A DNA stretch of 64,000 bases. It comes from Phycisphaerales bacterium (GTDB taxonomy: Bacteria > Planctomycetota > Phycisphaerae > Phycisphaerales > UBA1924). The notes beneath the pieces were generated by a model. The model worked only from the letters and a program-made list of their open reading frames with translations. It did no database searches and was not told the origin of the DNA. The position numbers were made by a program, and so were the translations under genes. The stretch lies in NCBI GenBank assembly GCA_017642965.1, contig JAEPOJ010000004.1:82671-146670 (forward strand). Direction: 5' to 3'. Each line of letters opens with the position of its first letter. Position 1 is the first letter of the stretch. Positions 46,219 through 55,939 of the stretch are shown one piece after another.

Positions 46219-47859
46219 ATGTCAATCTTCGCCAATCTCAAGGTCTCGCACAAACTCATCTTCGCGTTCGGCGTGCTCGTCGCGCTCCTCTTCGCGCTCG
46301 GAGCCATCGGGCGATACAGCAATCACATGCTCAACGGAGAGATCGACCTCGCGCACGACGTGCGAATCCCCGCGCTCAGCTTCCTCCTCGAAGCCGACCG
46401 CGACCTGCAGCAACTCCTCGTCGCCGAGCGGACCATGATCGCTTCCGACCCGGACTCCGAGATCTTCGCCTCCGCCCTCTCCGACTTCAACGAGAACCGA
46501 GGCCAGGCAGAAGCACGCTGGGACAAGTACAAGCAGTTCGCCGAAACCGAAACCGAACTCTCACTCGTCCCCCAGTTCGAAACCGCACGCGCCAAATGGA
46601 ACGAAACAGCAGACCAGTTCCTCCAGCTCGTCCAGAGCGGGAACGAGCAGAACAACCAGGCCGCATTCGAGCTCTCGACCACTCAGGGCAACAAGAACTT
46701 CGAAGAGATGCGCTCCTACATCGACGCCATCACAGAAGAAATCAACAAGGTCGCTGTGAGCGACCGCGAGCGTGCCGCCGCAGCCGAAGCATCGATCATG
46801 AGACTCAACCTGATCTGCGTCGCCGTCGGCGTGATCATCGCAGTCGTCATGGGTTTCGTCGTCAGCCGAAGTATCACCAAGCCCCTCGCCGCCATGAAGA
46901 ACTGCCTCTCGGGACTCTCCACCGGCGACCTCACCGTCCAGATGGAAGCAAAGACACGCGACGACTTCGGTCAGCTCGCCGGCTTCTTCAACGAGAGCGT
47001 CTCCACACTGCGAACACTCGTCCGTGAAGTCGCTCAGGCATGCGACGAAGTCGCCGACGCCTCCACAGAGATCGCCACTTCCGCGACCGAGATCAGCAGC
47101 AGCGTCCACGAGCAGAGCAACGCCACAGAACGAGCCGCCAGCGCCATCACCGAGATGTCCGCAAGCGTCGACGACGTCGCCAAGCAGAACTCCGCCGCGG
47201 TCAAGGCAACCCAGGACGCCGGACAGCAATCCGAGCACGGCCAGACCGTGGTCACCCAGACCGTCGAGAACATCCTCCAGATCGATGAGATCGTCCGCTC
47301 CGCATCAACAGCGCTCGAAGCGCTCGGCGAGCGCACCAGCGCCGTCGGCCAGATCATGGACGTCATCCGCGACATCGCAGACCAGACCAACCTCCTCGCC
47401 CTCAACGCCGCCATCGAGGCCGCAAGAGCCGGAGAGCACGGCAAGGGCTTCGCAGTCGTCGCTGACGAGGTCCGCAAGCTCGCCGAACGAACCACCACCG
47501 CGACCGAAGAAGTCACCCAGAGCATCACCGCCATCCAGCAGGACACATCCGTCGCCATCGATCGAATGAGCGGCGGCGTCAGCATTGTCGCAAACGGCGT
47601 CGAGTACGGAAAGCAGGCCGGTGTCGCACTCCAGGAAATCAGCGGCTCCGCCACAGCACTCCACACCCAGATCACCGGCATCGCGGCAGCCACCGACCAG
47701 CAGTCGGCAGCAAGCACCGAAATCTCGGAAATGGTCAATACCATCAACATGCTGATCATGGAAACCAACAAGCAGACCGATCAGACCGCGGCATCGTCCG
47801 AGCAACTCTCCGCCCGGGCAGAGCAACTCCGCACCATGATCGCCCAGTTCCGCACCTGA
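46219..47859 (+). CDS. Methyl-accepting chemotaxis protein
   Basis: A 546-residue inner-membrane chemoreceptor. TM1 is at about 12-30 and TM2 at about 195-217; between them lies a roughly 160-residue helical sensor domain of four-helix-bundle type. A HAMP domain (about 218-270; [14 protein letters not shown]) leads to the signalling domain, whose hairpin tip carries [21 protein letters not shown] and [19 protein letters not shown] before the ATG at 46219 supports this start over a 30-codon extension. The ligand is unknown; its place beside the phosphorus island would suit a phosphorus-source sensor, but that is speculation. A strong terminator follows. Confidence 0.95.
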   Translation: MSIFANLKVSHKLIFAFGVLVALLFALGAIGRYSNHMLNGEIDLAHDVRIPALSFLLEADRDLQQLLVAERTMIASDPDSEIFASALSDFNENRGQAEARWDKYKQFAETETELSLVPQFETARAKWNETADQFLQLVQSGNEQNNQAAFELSTTQGNKNFEEMRSYIDAITEEINKVAVSDRERAAAAEASIMRLNLICVAVGVIIAVVMGFVVSRSITKPLAAMKNCLSGLSTGDLTVQMEAKTRDDFGQLAGFFNESVSTLRTLVREVAQACDEVADASTEIATSATEISSSVHEQSNATERAASAITEMSASVDDVAKQNSAAVKATQDAGQQSEHGQTVVTQTVENILQIDEIVRSASTALEALGERTSAVGQIMDVIRDIADQTNLLALNAAIEAARAGEHGKGFAVVADEVRKLAERTTTATEEVTQSITAIQQDTSVAIDRMSGGVSIVANGVEYGKQAGVALQEISGSATALHTQITGIAAATDQQSAASTEISEMVNTINMLIMETNKQTDQTAASSEQLSARAEQLRTMIAQFRT

Positions 47860-47891
47860 TCCCACCCGGATCACACCACAGTCACCCAACC

Positions 47892-47919
47892 AACCGACGC
47901 CCCAGGCGTCGGTTTTTTT
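47892..47919 (+). terminator. Rho-independent terminator
   Basis: A 10-bp perfect stem (AACCGACGCC / GGCGTCGGTT) with a 3-base loop runs into seven T. It ends the chemoreceptor transcript and insulates the arginine operon. Confidence 0.92.
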
Positions 47920-47991
47920 ATGCACTCAACCCGCCCCAGCCCCCACTAACAGCCATCGGGCAGCAGAAATCAGAAACCTCAACATGACCAC

Positions 47992-48020
47992 TTGAATATC
48001 TATGCAGCTTTGTGTATATT
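47992..48020 (+). promoter_or_regulatory. argR operon promoter with overlapping ARG box
   Basis: TTGAAT (47992-47997) and TATATT (48015-48020) are separated by exactly 17 bases, a good sigma70-type promoter. TGAATATCTATGCA (47993-48006) matches the ARG-box core TGAATwwwwATTCA at 13 of 14 positions and covers the -35 element, as expected for autorepression by ArgR. The predicted transcription start, about 7 bases after the -10, coincides with the argR ATG at 48026, so the mRNA may be leaderless; no ribosome site is visible. Confidence 0.7.
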
Positions 48021-48025
48021 TATCC

Positions 48026-48487
48026 ATGACCCGAACCCGACGACAAGCCATCCTCAAAGACATCCTCTCCAGCGCCGCGGCATCCACCCAGGAAGCACTC
48101 GTCAACGGCCTCGCCAAGGAGGGGATCGAAGTCACCCAGGCAACCGTCTCCCGCGACCTGGCCGCCATCGGCGCCGTCCGTGGCCCAAGCGGCTACCACC
48201 TGCCAGTCGCCCCCAACCAGCCCGCAGACAAGCAGGGCGATACCACCCAACTCCACCCGGTCCTGCGAGACCACGTCATCAGGATCTCACCCGCCGCTTC
48301 CATCGTCGTCATCCACACCGCCCCGGGGCACGCCAACTTCGTTGCCAGCGAGATCGACGCGGTCCGCCCCACAAACATGGTCGGGTGCCTCGCAGGAGAC
48401 GACACCATCTTCATCGCCACACCATCAAACAAAGCCGCCACAACACTCGCTCAACAGCTCAGCCAAGCGATCGAGGGGGACGCATGA
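48026..48487 (+). CDS. argR: Arginine repressor
   Basis: A 153-residue ArgR-family regulator that binds DNA as a hexamer with arginine as co-repressor. The N-terminal winged helix-turn-helix has ATVSRDLAAIGAV. The C-terminal oligomerisation/arginine-binding domain has HTAPGHANFVASEID and CLAGDDTIFIAT. The start at 48026 (MTRTRRQ) is preferred to 48002 because the latter falls inside the ARG box. Its stop overlaps the carbamoyltransferase ATG by 4 bases, so the regulator is the first gene of the operon it should control. Confidence 0.94.
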   Translation: MTRTRRQAILKDILSSAAASTQEALVNGLAKEGIEVTQATVSRDLAAIGAVRGPSGYHLPVAPNQPADKQGDTTQLHPVLRDHVIRISPAASIVVIHTAPGHANFVASEIDAVRPTNMVGCLAGDDTIFIATPSNKAATTLAQQLSQAIEGDA

Positions 48488-49527
48488 GTCTCACAGAAAT
48501 CAAACCAGCAACACAGCCAAAGCACTTCCTCAGCACGCAGGACTGGCAATGGGACGAGCTCTCCGCCCTCATCGACCACGCCATCCAGCTCAAGTCCAAC
48601 CCCATCCAACCACTGCTCAAGGGCAAATCCATCGCCCTCGTCTTCTTCAACCCATCCCTGCGAACACGCGCCTCCTTCGACATCGGCGCCAACCAGCTCG
48701 GGGCCCACGCCGTCGTGCTCGAGCCCGGATCAGGATCATGGGAGATGGCCTTTAACGAGGGCGAGATCATGGACGGCCCCGCAGAAGAGCACGCCAAGGA
48801 AGCAGCACGCGTCCTCAGCCGCTACTGCGACATCATCGCCGTCCGCGCCTTCCCCAAGTTCCAGGACTGGTCCATCGACCGACAGGATCGCGTGCTCAAC
48901 GCATTCGCGACCCACGCCACCGTCCCCATCATCAACATGGAGACCATCACCCACCCCTGCCAGGAGCTCGCCCACCTCATGACGCTCCGTGAACACTTCG
49001 GCACCAACGACTTGCGCGGCAAGAAGTACGTCCTCACCTGGACCTACCACCCCAAACCACTCAACACCGCGGTTGCCAACTCAGCCGCCTTGATCGCCAC
49101 ACGCGCCGGCATGGACGTCACCATGCTCTGCCCCAACGAGCACTACCTCCTCGACGAGCGCTACATGAACGCGGCCAGCAACAACGCCGCCCAATCCGGC
49201 GGCAGCTTCAGCGTCTCGCACGACATCAACGCCGCGTACGAAGACGCCGACATCGTCTACGCCAAGAGCTGGGGCGCCATCCCCTTCTTCGGCAACTGGG
49301 ACGCCGAGAAACCCATCCGCGACCAGCACAAGCACTTCATCGTTGACGAGGCCAAGATGGCGCTCACCAACAACGCCGCATTCAGCCACTGCCTCCCCGC
49401 AAGACGCAACATCAAAGCCACCGACGCCGTGATGGATTCCCCAAACTCACTCATCATCGAAGAAGCCGAAAACCGGCTCCACGCCCAGAAAGCGCTCATG
49501 GCCGCGATCGCAAGCACCAATCACTGA
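48484..49527 (+). CDS. argF': N-acetylornithine carbamoyltransferase
   Basis: A 347-residue transcarbamylase that makes N-acetylcitrulline from N-acetylornithine and carbamoyl phosphate. The carbamoyl-phosphate motif is FFNPSLRTRASF; HPCQELAH and HCLPARRN are the second-substrate loops. WTYHPKPLNTAVANSA and AKSWGAIPFFGNW match the acetyl-specific enzyme of Xanthomonas as I recall it, not ordinary ornithine transcarbamylase. Glu101 (GPAEEH) corresponds to Xanthomonas Glu92, whose replacement by Pro gives succinylornithine specificity; here it is Glu, so the acetyl substrate is predicted. The next genes supply the matching deacetylase and acetylglutamate synthase-kinase. Confidence 0.93.
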   Translation: MSLTEIKPATQPKHFLSTQDWQWDELSALIDHAIQLKSNPIQPLLKGKSIALVFFNPSLRTRASFDIGANQLGAHAVVLEPGSGSWEMAFNEGEIMDGPAEEHAKEAARVLSRYCDIIAVRAFPKFQDWSIDRQDRVLNAFATHATVPIINMETITHPCQELAHLMTLREHFGTNDLRGKKYVLTWTYHPKPLNTAVANSAALIATRAGMDVTMLCPNEHYLLDERYMNAASNNAAQSGGSFSVSHDINAAYEDADIVYAKSWGAIPFFGNWDAEKPIRDQHKHFIVDEAKMALTNNAAFSHCLPARRNIKATDAVMDSPNSLIIEEAENRLHAQKALMAAIASTNH

Positions 49528-49548
49528 ACCTCCCACCCGGAACTCAAT

Positions 49549-50805
49549 ATGCAAGACCACCCCACCGTCGTGCTCGCCTTCTCGGGCGGCCTGGATACCT
49601 CCTTCTGCGTCCCGTACCTCATCGATCAGGGATACGCCGTCCACACCGTCTTCGTCAACACCGGCGGCATGGACGAAACCGAAGCCCAATCCATCCACAA
49701 CCGAGCCATCGAACTCGGCGCAACCGCACACGACACCATCGACGCCAGCGCCCAGCTCTGGGACAGCTTCGTCATCCCCTTCATCCAGGGCGGAGCCCGC
49801 TATCAGGGACGCTACCCCCTCCTCTGCTCCGACCGCTACGTCATCGCCCAGGCCATGGTCCGCAAAGCCCACGAGCTGGGCGCCGCCGCACTCGCGCACG
49901 GCTGCACCGCCATGGGCAACGACCAGTTCCGCTTCGACCAGTCAATCCGCTGCCTGAGCAACCTCCCCATCCTCGCACCCATCCGCGAGATCCAATCACT
50001 CACGAGCACACCCCGCGCCTACGAGATCCAGGCACTCGAGAAGCGCGGCTTCAGCGTCGACGCCACCGCCAAACGCTACACCATCAACGAGAACGTGCTC
50101 GGCGTCACCGTCTCAGGCTCCGAGATCGACGAACTCGGCGCACCCGGCGAAGGCAGCCACCACCTCTGCAAGCAGCGCGACCAGTGGCCGAGCGAGCCGC
50201 TCAGCATCTCCATCACCTTCGAGCACGGCGTGCCCGTCGCGATCAATAACAAGCCCATCTCGGACGGCGCACAAGCCCTCGGGATGCTCAACACCGCGTT
50301 CGGAAACTACGGGGTCGGCCGTGGCATCTACACCGGTGACACCATCGTCGGCCTCAAGGGACGCATCGTCTACGAATGCCCCGGCATCGAGGCACTCCTC
50401 ACCGCCCACAAGGCGCTCGAGGAACTCACCATCACCAAGCACCAGAGCGACTTCAAGGCACTCGCCGCCAACAAGTGGACCGAGCTCGTCTTCGGCGGCC
50501 TCTTCTTCGAGCCACTCCGCGCCGATCTCGAGGCCCTCCTCTCCAGCACACAGCGCAACGTCACCGGAACAGTCACCCTCCAGACAACAGGCGGCAGCGT
50601 GCTCGCCGTCGCCATAGACACACAGAGCGCACTCATGGACGACACCAACGTCTACGCGCAGAAAGCCGCGTGGGACGCCAAGGACGCCGAGGGATTCATC
50701 AAAATCGCCGGCAACGCATCCGCCATCGGCGCAAACGCCTCCTCAATCGCTCACCGGGCATCAACGGAAGTCGCACTCAAGCACCAGACCAAGGCCACAG
50801 CATGA
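49549..50805 (+). CDS. argG: Argininosuccinate synthase
   Basis: A 418-residue enzyme joining citrulline and aspartate with ATP. The N-terminal PP-loop is LAFSGGLDTSF; further family blocks are AHGCTAMGNDQFRFD, ELGAPGEGSHHLC and FGNYGVGRGIYTGDT. Length is usual for ArgG, although it diverges from the common type, as does the homologue in Xanthomonas clusters. It lies 21 bases after the transcarbamylase and its stop overlaps the deacetylase ATG by 4 bases. The true substrate is expected to be free citrulline after deacetylation. Confidence 0.93.
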   Translation: MQDHPTVVLAFSGGLDTSFCVPYLIDQGYAVHTVFVNTGGMDETEAQSIHNRAIELGATAHDTIDASAQLWDSFVIPFIQGGARYQGRYPLLCSDRYVIAQAMVRKAHELGAAALAHGCTAMGNDQFRFDQSIRCLSNLPILAPIREIQSLTSTPRAYEIQALEKRGFSVDATAKRYTINENVLGVTVSGSEIDELGAPGEGSHHLCKQRDQWPSEPLSISITFEHGVPVAINNKPISDGAQALGMLNTAFGNYGVGRGIYTGDTIVGLKGRIVYECPGIEALLTAHKALEELTITKHQSDFKALAANKWTELVFGGLFFEPLRADLEALLSSTQRNVTGTVTLQTTGGSVLAVAIDTQSALMDDTNVYAQKAAWDAKDAEGFIKIAGNASAIGANASSIAHRASTEVALKHQTKATA

Positions 50806-51932
50806 GCACCCCGATACCGATCTCAATCAACACCATCCGCCAGCACCTGCGCGAGCTCGTCGCAGCGGATTCCTCCGACCCGGTCGCCACGATGAACGCC
50901 GACCACCCGGCGATCCTCTACGCGGCCCACGTCCTCGAGTGCGCCAACTGTGAGGTGAGCATCACCGACCTGGGCGATGGCTGCGTCAACCTCCTCGCAA
51001 CCCGCGGACAACCCACAACCCTCTTCAACTGCCACCTCGACACAGTCAAGCCCAACCCCAACTGGACCCGCGACCCCTTCCATCTCCACGTCGAAGACAA
51101 CCGCGCCTACGGGCTCGGCGCCTGCGACATCAAGGGAGCAGCCGCGTGCATCCTGAGCGTGGCACAGTCATCCAGCCAACCCATCGCCATCCTATTCACC
51201 ACCGACGAAGAAGCCGGCAAGGGCAAGTGCGTCCAGTTATTCCTCAAAGAGCAGGCAAGCAACTGGGACCGCGTCGTTGTCGCCGAGCCAACAGAGGCCA
51301 AGGCCGTCTTCCAGCACCGAGGATTCGCATCCTTCGAGATCGAGTTCACCGGCAACGCGGGACACACCTCCGGAGCCAACGCCTCGACCAACAGCGCCAT
51401 CCACAAGGCCATCGAATGGGGTCACAAGGCCCTCGCACTCGCACAGCCCGGCGGCATACTCGCCGACGCCCGCTTCAACATCGGGCTCATCGAGGGCGGC
51501 ACCGCCTCAAACGTCATCGCCGCAAGCGCCATCGCCCGATTCGGCTTCCGCCCCCTCCCCAGCCCGGACGCCGTCTCCATCGCACAGCAGAGCATCAACG
51601 CCCTCCACACGCTCCTCCCCGACGACGCCACCGCCAAATGGACCGACCGCTTCGTGGGCCCCGCGTTGGTCCGGACAGAGGCAATGACCCCGGCCGTCAA
51701 GGCATGGGGCATCGAGACGGGCCCGGACGTCGACTTCTGGACCGAAGCCGCCCTCTTCGCCAATGCGGGCCTCCCCGCCATCGTCCTCGGCCCCGGCAAC
51801 ATCGCCCAGGCCCACGCCTCCGACGAGTACGTCGAGCTCGACCAACTCGAACACTGCGCACACGCCTACTCCACGATCGTCGCCAAGGAAGCCGCAAACC
51901 AGCTCACACCGGAGGGTGCCCATGCTCCGTGA
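50802..51932 (+). CDS. argE: M20-family N-acetylcitrulline deacetylase (ArgE-like)
   Basis: A 376-residue zinc amidohydrolase of the M20 family. Metal and catalytic positions are His78 and Asp80 (NCHLDTV), Asp109 (LGACDIKGAA), Glu136/Glu137 (TTDEEAGKG) and His in AQAHASDEY. A lid/dimerisation domain with GNAGHTSGAN lies in the middle. In an operon with an acetylornithine transcarbamylase, the logical substrate is N-acetylcitrulline rather than N-acetylornithine. It starts in the argG stop (ATGA) and overlaps the next gene by 11 bases. The substrate is inferred from context; the family is clear. Confidence 0.9.
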   Translation: MSTPIPISINTIRQHLRELVAADSSDPVATMNADHPAILYAAHVLECANCEVSITDLGDGCVNLLATRGQPTTLFNCHLDTVKPNPNWTRDPFHLHVEDNRAYGLGACDIKGAAACILSVAQSSSQPIAILFTTDEEAGKGKCVQLFLKEQASNWDRVVVAEPTEAKAVFQHRGFASFEIEFTGNAGHTSGANASTNSAIHKAIEWGHKALALAQPGGILADARFNIGLIEGGTASNVIAASAIARFGFRPLPSPDAVSIAQQSINALHTLLPDDATAKWTDRFVGPALVRTEAMTPAVKAWGIETGPDVDFWTEAALFANAGLPAIVLGPGNIAQAHASDEYVELDQLEHCAHAYSTIVAKEAANQLTPEGAHAP

Positions 51933-53280
51933 GATCGTCATGAACCTGCTCCACAACCTCGGCGGCCGCGCCGAGGTCGACCGCTACCTCCGCGAGCACA
52001 CCGGCGAAGGCCGCTACGCCGTCATCAAGGTCGGCGGCGGCCTCATCGAGGACGACCTCGACGAGCTCGCCTCAGCACTCGTTTTCATGCGCCACGTCGG
52101 GCTCGCACCCGTCATCGTCCACGGCGCAGGCCCGCAGCTGACCCGCGAACTCGAAGCCAAGAACATCAAAACCAACTTCATCGACGGCCTCCGCGTCACA
52201 TCACCGGAGGTACTCACCGCGGCACAGCGGATCTTTCAGCGCGTCGGGGCACAGCTCGCAGACGCGATCGACGAGCGTGGCGTCACCGCCCGCCCACTCA
52301 ACATGGGCGTCTTCCTCGCCCAGCAGAGCGAGCACAAGGCACTCGGCCACGTAGGCGAAGTCACCGGAGTCAACACCGAGTCAATCAAGCACGCCTGCAA
52401 GATGGGCCAGCTCCCCATCATCAGCCCATTCGCAACATCACCCCATGGCCAGCTCCTCAACATCAACGCCGACACCGCCACCCGCGCCCTCGCCATCGAG
52501 CTCAACGCCACCAAAATCATCTACCTCACCCCAACCGGGGGCATCCTCGACCCCAACGGCAAGGTGATCAACGCGGTCAACTGCACAGAAGACCTCGAGC
52601 CCATGCTCGAATCCGGGATCATCTCAGGAGGCATGGCCCGCAAGCTCATCGAGATCCGCGACCTGCTCCACAACCTCGATGAGCACGCCTCCGTCTCCAT
52701 CACATCCCCCGCCAAGATTGCCCGCGAACTATTCACCCACAAGGGCAGCGGCACCCTCGTCCGCCAGGGTCGCCCAATCACCGTTCAGACCGGCACCGAA
52801 GGCCTCGACACCGATCGCATCAAGCACCTCCTCGAGCAGAGCTTCTCACGCCAGCTCAACCCAACCTACCTCGACTCACTCAGCGATGCCAAAATCTACA
52901 TCGGCGGCGACTACGCAGCCATCGCCGTCCTCAAGCAGCACGAGCACGCCTGGTACCTCGACAAACTCGGCCTCAGCGAACGCGCTCAGGGCATCGGTCT
53001 CGGCGCATCGCTCTGGAACCGCATCAAACGCGACCACCCATCACTCTACTGGCGCAGCAGAACCACCAACGACGCCAACAAATGGTACCTCAGCCGTGCC
53101 GACGGCATGCACCGCGCCAACGAGTGGCTCGTCTTCTGGTACGGCCTCGAAACACGCACACAGATCGACGCCTGCATCGCCGACGCCCTCGACCTAGACC
53201 ACTCCTTCGGACAGCCATTATCAAAGCCAGAGTCATCCATCGAACACAAGCACAGTCAGGAGCCCGCCCATGCCGGCTGA
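51922..53280 (+). CDS. argAB: Bifunctional N-acetylglutamate synthase-kinase
   Basis: A 452-residue fusion. The N-terminal amino-acid kinase domain (about 25-285) has VIKVGGGLI, IVHGAGPQL, YLTPTGGILD and SGGMARKL. The C-terminal domain (about 300-440) is a vertebrate-like NAT acetyltransferase domain (YIGGDYAAIAVLK, YLDKLGLSERAQGIGLGASLW, FWYGLE). This architecture makes and phosphorylates N-acetylglutamate and, as I recall, is the Xanthomonadales/vertebrate NAGS type, not the usual separate ArgA and ArgB. The GGAGGG site 5 bases before the ATG at 51922 fixes the start. It overlaps the deacetylase gene and argC by 11 bases each. Confidence 0.93.
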   Translation: MLREIVMNLLHNLGGRAEVDRYLREHTGEGRYAVIKVGGGLIEDDLDELASALVFMRHVGLAPVIVHGAGPQLTRELEAKNIKTNFIDGLRVTSPEVLTAAQRIFQRVGAQLADAIDERGVTARPLNMGVFLAQQSEHKALGHVGEVTGVNTESIKHACKMGQLPIISPFATSPHGQLLNINADTATRALAIELNATKIIYLTPTGGILDPNGKVINAVNCTEDLEPMLESGIISGGMARKLIEIRDLLHNLDEHASVSITSPAKIARELFTHKGSGTLVRQGRPITVQTGTEGLDTDRIKHLLEQSFSRQLNPTYLDSLSDAKIYIGGDYAAIAVLKQHEHAWYLDKLGLSERAQGIGLGASLWNRIKRDHPSLYWRSRTTNDANKWYLSRADGMHRANEWLVFWYGLETRTQIDACIADALDLDHSFGQPLSKPESSIEHKHSQEPAHAG

Positions 53281-54277
53281 CACACACACCCAACCCTCGA
53301 TCGCGACCAAGCAAGTCGGCCTCATCGGCGCACGCGGCTACGTCGGCGTCGAGCTCCTCGAGATCATCGAGTCACACCCACTCCTCGACCTCGCCTACGC
53401 CTCCTCCCGCTCCTTCGACGGCGACCCCATCGCCAAGCACGCCAAGGTCTCGTTCAACAACAAGAAGTTCGAACAGATCCAACCCGCCGAGATCGCACAG
53501 CGCGATGCCGACATCATCATCCTCGCGCTCCCCGACGCCGCAGCCGCGCCCTTCCTCGCGGCACTCGAGGCAAAGGGGCAAGACCCGGAGCTGATCCTCG
53601 ACCTCAGCGCCGACCACCGCTTCGACGACACCTGGACCTACGGCCTCACCGAACACAACCGCGAGGCCATCGCAAACGCAACCAAGATCAGCAACCCCGG
53701 CTGCTACGCCACCGCCGCACAGCTGGCCATCAAGCCGATCGTCCACCTGCTCGCAGAGACGCCCCACTGCTTCGGTGTATCCGGCTACTCGGGCGCCGGC
53801 ACCAAACGCACCTCCCGCAACGACCATCGTGCCCTCCTCCACGGCATGCTGCCGTATAAACTGGTCAACCATACCCACGAGCGCGAGATCACACGACACC
53901 TCGGAACACCCGTGCGTTTCTCGCCGCACGTGGCGCCGTTCTTCCGTGGCATCTCACTGACCGTGCAGGCCAAGCTGCGTGAGCCGATCACGATCGACCA
54001 ACTGAGCACGCTGTACAATGCGGCGTACGCGGATTGTGACCTGGTCAAGGTGACCGGTGATGAGATGCCGCGTGTGCAGGACATCGTCTCGTGCGACGGA
54101 GCGGTTATCGGCGGCTTCTCTATCAACCCGCAACATCCGGATGAGATCGCAGTCGTCTCCGTCATCGACAACCTGCGCAAGGGCGCGGCATCGCAAGCCA
54201 TCCAGAACATCAACCTGGCCATGGGCTACGACGAGCTCATGGGCCTCACCACCGGCAACGAGGGAGACGGGGCATGA
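53270..54277 (+). CDS. argC: N-acetyl-gamma-glutamyl-phosphate reductase
   Basis: A 335-residue NADPH-dependent reductase for the third step of arginine synthesis. Rossmann motif GLIGARGYVGVELL, catalytic Cys145 in ISNPGCYAT and the late active-site region VNHTHEREI are all present. It overlaps the synthase-kinase gene by 11 bases and argH by 4 bases. Length is usual. Confidence 0.95.
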   Translation: MPADTHTQPSIATKQVGLIGARGYVGVELLEIIESHPLLDLAYASSRSFDGDPIAKHAKVSFNNKKFEQIQPAEIAQRDADIIILALPDAAAAPFLAALEAKGQDPELILDLSADHRFDDTWTYGLTEHNREAIANATKISNPGCYATAAQLAIKPIVHLLAETPHCFGVSGYSGAGTKRTSRNDHRALLHGMLPYKLVNHTHEREITRHLGTPVRFSPHVAPFFRGISLTVQAKLREPITIDQLSTLYNAAYADCDLVKVTGDEMPRVQDIVSCDGAVIGGFSINPQHPDEIAVVSVIDNLRKGAASQAIQNINLAMGYDELMGLTTGNEGDGA

Positions 54278-55617
54278 CCTCACCCAGCATCGAATCCAAA
54301 CCTACACCACTCTGGGCCAAGCCCGGCGCGATTATCGAAAACGACGCGATGAGCTTCATGAGCCGCGACGACGTGGTTCTCGATCGTGAAATCTTCCTGT
54401 TCGATATCCAAGCGACAACAGCTCACGTGCACGCCCTCAACCGCATCGGACTGATCAACGACGCAGAAAACACCAGCATCGAAGCCGCGCTGCGAGATCT
54501 TGCAGACGCCTTCCGCGACGGATCTTTCACCCTCGACCAGCGATACGAGGACGGCCACACCGCGATCGAATCCTACTTATACGAAAAGCTCGGCGAGACC
54601 GGCAAACGTGTGCACCTCGGCCGGTCTCGCAACGACCAGGTCGCAGTCGCGCTGCGCATGTACATGAAAACCGCCCTCAAACAGGCCGCGCACGCCTGCA
54701 CACAAACCGCGATGGCCGCACTCGAAATCGCAAGAACACACGAGTTCGCGCCCATGCCGGGTTACACCCACCTCCAGCGCGCGGTCCCCTCATCAGTCGG
54801 CATGTGGATGGCCTCATTCGCCGAGAGCTTCGCAGAGTGCGCCCAACTCTGCAACCTCACACGCACCTGGATCGACACTTGCCCGCTGGGCACCGCCGCC
54901 GGCTACGGCGTCAACATCCCCCTCCAACGCCAGCAGGTCGCGCAAGAACTCGGCTTCGCCGAGATCCAGATCAACCCGATGGCCACCCAGGCGGCACGCG
55001 GACGCACGGAACACCAGGTCGTCGCCACACTCTGGCAGATCATGCAGGAGACACGACGCCTCGCGTGGGACCTCTCCCTCTTCTCAAGCCAGGAGTTCGG
55101 CTTCGTCGAACTCGCACCCGGGTACGTCACCGGCTCATCCATCATGCCAAACAAGAAAAACCCTGATATGGCAGAACTGCTCCGCGCATCAACCGCAGTC
55201 ATCGCCGGAGCCATGTCAGAAATCCAGCAGGCGATGAGCCTGCCCAGCGGCTATCAACGCGACCTCCAAATCACCAAGGGGGCGCTCATTCGCGCCGTAA
55301 AAACCACGCTCGAAGCGCTCTCGCACCTGCCCCGGATGATCCAGACGATGACGCTGAACACAGAACGAATGCGATCGGCCATCGATGCCCCGATGCTCGC
55401 AACCGACCGGGCCGTCCAATCCGCGTCAACCGGCATCCCCTTCCGGGACGCCTACGCGCAGGCAGCCCAGTCGATCAACGAACTCGAACTCACCGACCAG
55501 AGCATCAGCGAGAGCATCCACGCACGAACATCACCCGGCGCTTGCGCCGACCTGATGCTCGATCAGATCGAGCAACGGATACGCACTCAAAGCACACAGC
55601 CCGGCAATCAGCTGTAG
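54274..55617 (+). CDS. argH: Argininosuccinate lyase
   Basis: A 447-residue fumarase-superfamily lyase giving arginine and fumarate. Signature loop TGSSIMPNKKNPD (286-298) contains the catalytic serine; GRSRNDQVAVALRM and MPGYTHLQRAVP (His166) are the other active-site segments. It starts within the argC stop (ATGA) and is the last gene of the operon. Its final 10 bases overlap the 3' end of a convergent small gene. No separate ornithine acetyltransferase or aminotransferase (argD) is present in the operon. Confidence 0.96.
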   Translation: MTSPSIESKPTPLWAKPGAIIENDAMSFMSRDDVVLDREIFLFDIQATTAHVHALNRIGLINDAENTSIEAALRDLADAFRDGSFTLDQRYEDGHTAIESYLYEKLGETGKRVHLGRSRNDQVAVALRMYMKTALKQAAHACTQTAMAALEIARTHEFAPMPGYTHLQRAVPSSVGMWMASFAESFAECAQLCNLTRTWIDTCPLGTAAGYGVNIPLQRQQVAQELGFAEIQINPMATQAARGRTEHQVVATLWQIMQETRRLAWDLSLFSSQEFGFVELAPGYVTGSSIMPNKKNPDMAELLRASTAVIAGAMSEIQQAMSLPSGYQRDLQITKGALIRAVKTTLEALSHLPRMIQTMTLNTERMRSAIDAPMLATDRAVQSASTGIPFRDAYAQAAQSINELELTDQSISESIHARTSPGACADLMLDQIEQRIRTQSTQPGNQL

Positions 55618-55868
55618 TAGTTATCACCGATCCCGTTATTCCGCTTGAACTCATTAAGGTACACCGACTTCTCCCTCCCTCCGGTCACTCCCTGCTCAGC
55701 GAGAGATCTTTGGAATGCATCACACACGTTCCCGCAAGTGCCCGTGTGCTGCGTCCACGTGCCGTACAAATCACCTCCTTCCTTCTTCTTCTGCTCAGCG
55801 ACAAAGTTCATCGCACTCTCGTTGGCTGTGTTGTACACCTCTTGGTTAATTGTCACGTCATCGCCCAT
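55608..55868 (-). CDS. Small Cys-containing protein of unknown function
   Basis: An 86-residue soluble protein. The ATG at 55868 has AAAGG 9 bases upstream, better placed than the in-frame ATG nine bases before it. It is hydrophilic with an N-terminal helix (NTANESAMNFVAEQKKKEGG) and a pair of cysteines in THTGTCGNVCDAF-like order (TGTCGNVC), and ends GIGDNYYS. There is no signal peptide. It follows the large membrane-protein gene by 71 bases on the same strand and may work with it. Its stop overlaps the end of argH. I recognise no family. Confidence 0.6.
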   Translation of the reverse strand: MGDDVTINQEVYNTANESAMNFVAEQKKKEGGDLYGTWTQHTGTCGNVCDAFQRSLAEQGVTGGREKSVYLNEFKRNNGIGDNYYS

Positions 55869-55939
55869 CGCATTCATCCTTTCACATGGTGCCAGCGCGC
55901 CCACGCACGCCCGATTCATACCTTCGCCTCTTACCCGCC

